DNA of 22,532 nucleotides, from positions 1 through 22,532 of the forward strand of contig DGSB01000078.1 of assembly GCA_002390045.1 (NCBI GenBank). Direction: 5' to 3'. This document shows, one piece after another, positions 21,299 to 22,532 of this stretch. Within the stretch, counting starts at the first letter, position 1, and the number at the start of each line of letters is the position of its first letter. Under the pieces are notes generated by a model that had not been told where the DNA came from, did no database searches, and saw only the letters and a program-made list of their open reading frames with translations. This DNA comes from Fibrobacter sp. UBA4373 (GTDB taxonomy: Bacteria; Fibrobacterota; Fibrobacteria; Fibrobacterales; Fibrobacteraceae). Position numbers and translations under genes: made by a program.

Positions 21299-22507
21299 TT
21301 AGAAACGCATGCCTAAACTCGGCCACATACTGGGAGAAATCCCATTGAGCCGAATGTTGTCCAGGTAAATTTCGGCATCGCTTTCGACCATGAAGTTCAA
21401 AGAGTTTACCGCAACGAGCTCTGTATCGAAATCTTCGGCGGTAAAAGTGACGTGCTGCCATTCTTCCGTAAGGGTAACGGGCCACGTTTTGTGGTATTCG
21501 CGTTCGCCGTCATCTCCCCGTTTGGTGATTTGCAAAAAGAGTTCGCCGGATCCTTTCACGTCGAAGGAAATTGCGGTAGCACTTCGCAAGTCGTAGAAGG
21601 CAAACATGTCGTCTTCTTCAAAGTCGTCTCCGATGGAAAATCCGGCGACGCCGTAATGGCCCAAAGTTTTCTCATCCAAATCAAAAATCAAGTGTAGACT
21701 GCTGCCGTCTTTGGCGCTGTCTCCTGAAACGAGAATGTTCGGGCTTGAAATGCCGTTTTGAACGCGACTGCCACCACCCTGAAGAGAATCCGTACAAATG
21801 AACCACCAGCCCTTCCCAAAACTTTTGCCGAGAAGGGTTTGGCGTTTTTTCCAATTTTCAAAATCTTCGATGACGGTAAAGATGCTGTCGGCGATGTCGA
21901 TATTGTTCGTCGTCGCCTTTTCGTCTAAACCGGTCTGCATTTGGTAAGAGAATTTTCCAAAATAACCTTCAACAAATGCGTAATGAACGCCTGCGGGTAA
22001 GCTTTCAAAAGAGAAACTTCCGTCAGACTGGGTGACGCTGGATTTGTCGAGAATCGAAACGGTGGCGCCTTTGACCGGTTGCCCGTTGTTGAAAAGGGTT
22101 CCTTTCAGCGACACGCTGGAATCCGCAGCGAGTGTTTGCGACGGTTTTTTGCCGAGGTCTACCCAGCGCATCACTGAAAGAGAATCTCCGGAATGAGTTT
22201 CGATGAGTTGAAGAGAAGAATTCTCTTCGTTTCGAATGCTGGACTTGAACTCCAAAGTCCCGGACTCATTCAAAGTGTCTTCATAAGCGATCCTCATCGT
22301 ATCTTCTTGCAAAATCCAAACGCGAGCTTTGGCGTGGGCGAGAGGTTCCCCATTGGAATGGGTGACGGTGATGATGCCTGCCAGTTCTGTTTCGCCGGCG
22401 TTGCTGCCGGTACCGTTGGCAACGGATTCGTGGCTGCAACTTGAAAATGTGACTACGCTCAAGGCGCATCCGAAAATGACGAAAATTTGAAGAAGGAATT
22501 TCATCAT
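21299..22507 (-). CDS. Lipoprotein with carboxypeptidase-regulatory-like and CBM11-like domains
   Basis: The protein has 402 residues. A type II signal peptide ends in FSSC (Cys24). Residues about 42-115 and 131-182 look like Ig-like carboxypeptidase-regulatory domains; the second has KGTLFNNGQPVKGATVSIL and SDGSFSFESLPAG. Residues about 212-390 form a CBM11/CIA30-like domain with EDFENW, ISFDVKGSGELFLQI, EWQHVTFTAEDF and AEIYLDNIRLNG. It likely holds polysaccharide at the cell surface and works with the cellulase encoded just downstream, which carries a related domain. GGAGG lies 4 nt from the first ATG and 7 nt from the second (22504), so the second may be the true start. Confidence 0.85.
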   Translation of the reverse strand: MMKFLLQIFVIFGCALSVVTFSSCSHESVANGTGSNAGETELAGIITVTHSNGEPLAHAKARVWILQEDTMRIAYEDTLNESGTLEFKSSIRNEENSSLQLIETHSGDSLSVMRWVDLGKKPSQTLAADSSVSLKGTLFNNGQPVKGATVSILDKSSVTQSDGSFSFESLPAGVHYAFVEGYFGKFSYQMQTGLDEKATTNNIDIADSIFTVIEDFENWKKRQTLLGKSFGKGWWFICTDSLQGGGSRVQNGISSPNILVSGDSAKDGSSLHLIFDLDEKTLGHYGVAGFSIGDDFEEDDMFAFYDLRSATAISFDVKGSGELFLQITKRGDDGEREYHKTWPVTLTEEWQHVTFTAEDFDTELVAVNSLNFMVESDAEIYLDNIRLNGISPSMWPSLGMRF

Positions 22508-22532
22508 TTTTCCTCCTTTAAATTCACTTTGG

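Noticed and set aside
1..22532. CRISPR array, insertion sequence or phage genes
   Set aside because: No regularly spaced direct repeats, no transposase or integrase, and no phage structural genes were seen.

Overview
The window looks like a chromosomal segment of a Fibrobacter-type bacterium (Fibrobacterota). The evidence is a TIGR02147-family protein (known mainly as a Fibrobacter paralogous family), a secreted GH5 cellulase with a C-terminal sorting-like domain, many lipoproteins with clear lipoboxes, an Ala/Pro-rich outer-membrane protein and a methylmalonyl-CoA decarboxylase set. The species call is inferred from gene content only.

Left part (1-5762): a MORN-repeat lipoprotein cut by the window edge is divergent from a tight three-gene set (two unknown membrane proteins, then an exported alpha/beta hydrolase). 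Next come a tRNA-Leu(CAG) whose promoter overlaps the hydrolase stop codon, a terminator, a Cys-rich lipoprotein, a RimJ/RimL-type GNAT acetyltransferase, and a TIGR02147 protein whose stop codon overlaps the start of a lipoprotein with a CBM4/9-like C-terminus.

Middle part (5772-17796, all minus strand): an EamA transporter is followed by an AlgJ/AlgX-like SGNH protein. A 346-bp gap full of hairpins separates these from a long run of nine closely packed genes read from 17796 to 7994: lipocalin-like exported protein, eukaryotic-type HisA, family-4 glycosyltransferase, MutY, succinate/acetate-type CoA-transferase, then MmdA, an OadG-like subunit, the biotin carrier and the OadB-like Na+ pump, closed by a strong terminator. 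The last five genes form a propionate module: methylmalonyl-CoA is decarboxylated with Na+ export, and the CoA-transferase can recycle CoA from propionyl-CoA to succinate. The mutase and epimerase are not in the window.

Right part (17868-22507): an outer-membrane protein and a 46-residue lipoprotein form a plus-strand pair ending in a bidirectional terminator. They converge on a minus-strand pair, a lipoprotein with a CBM11-like domain followed by a GH5 cellulase with a related domain and a C-terminal secretion-type domain. Five lipoproteins in 22.5 kb point to an envelope-centred, polysaccharide-degrading lifestyle.
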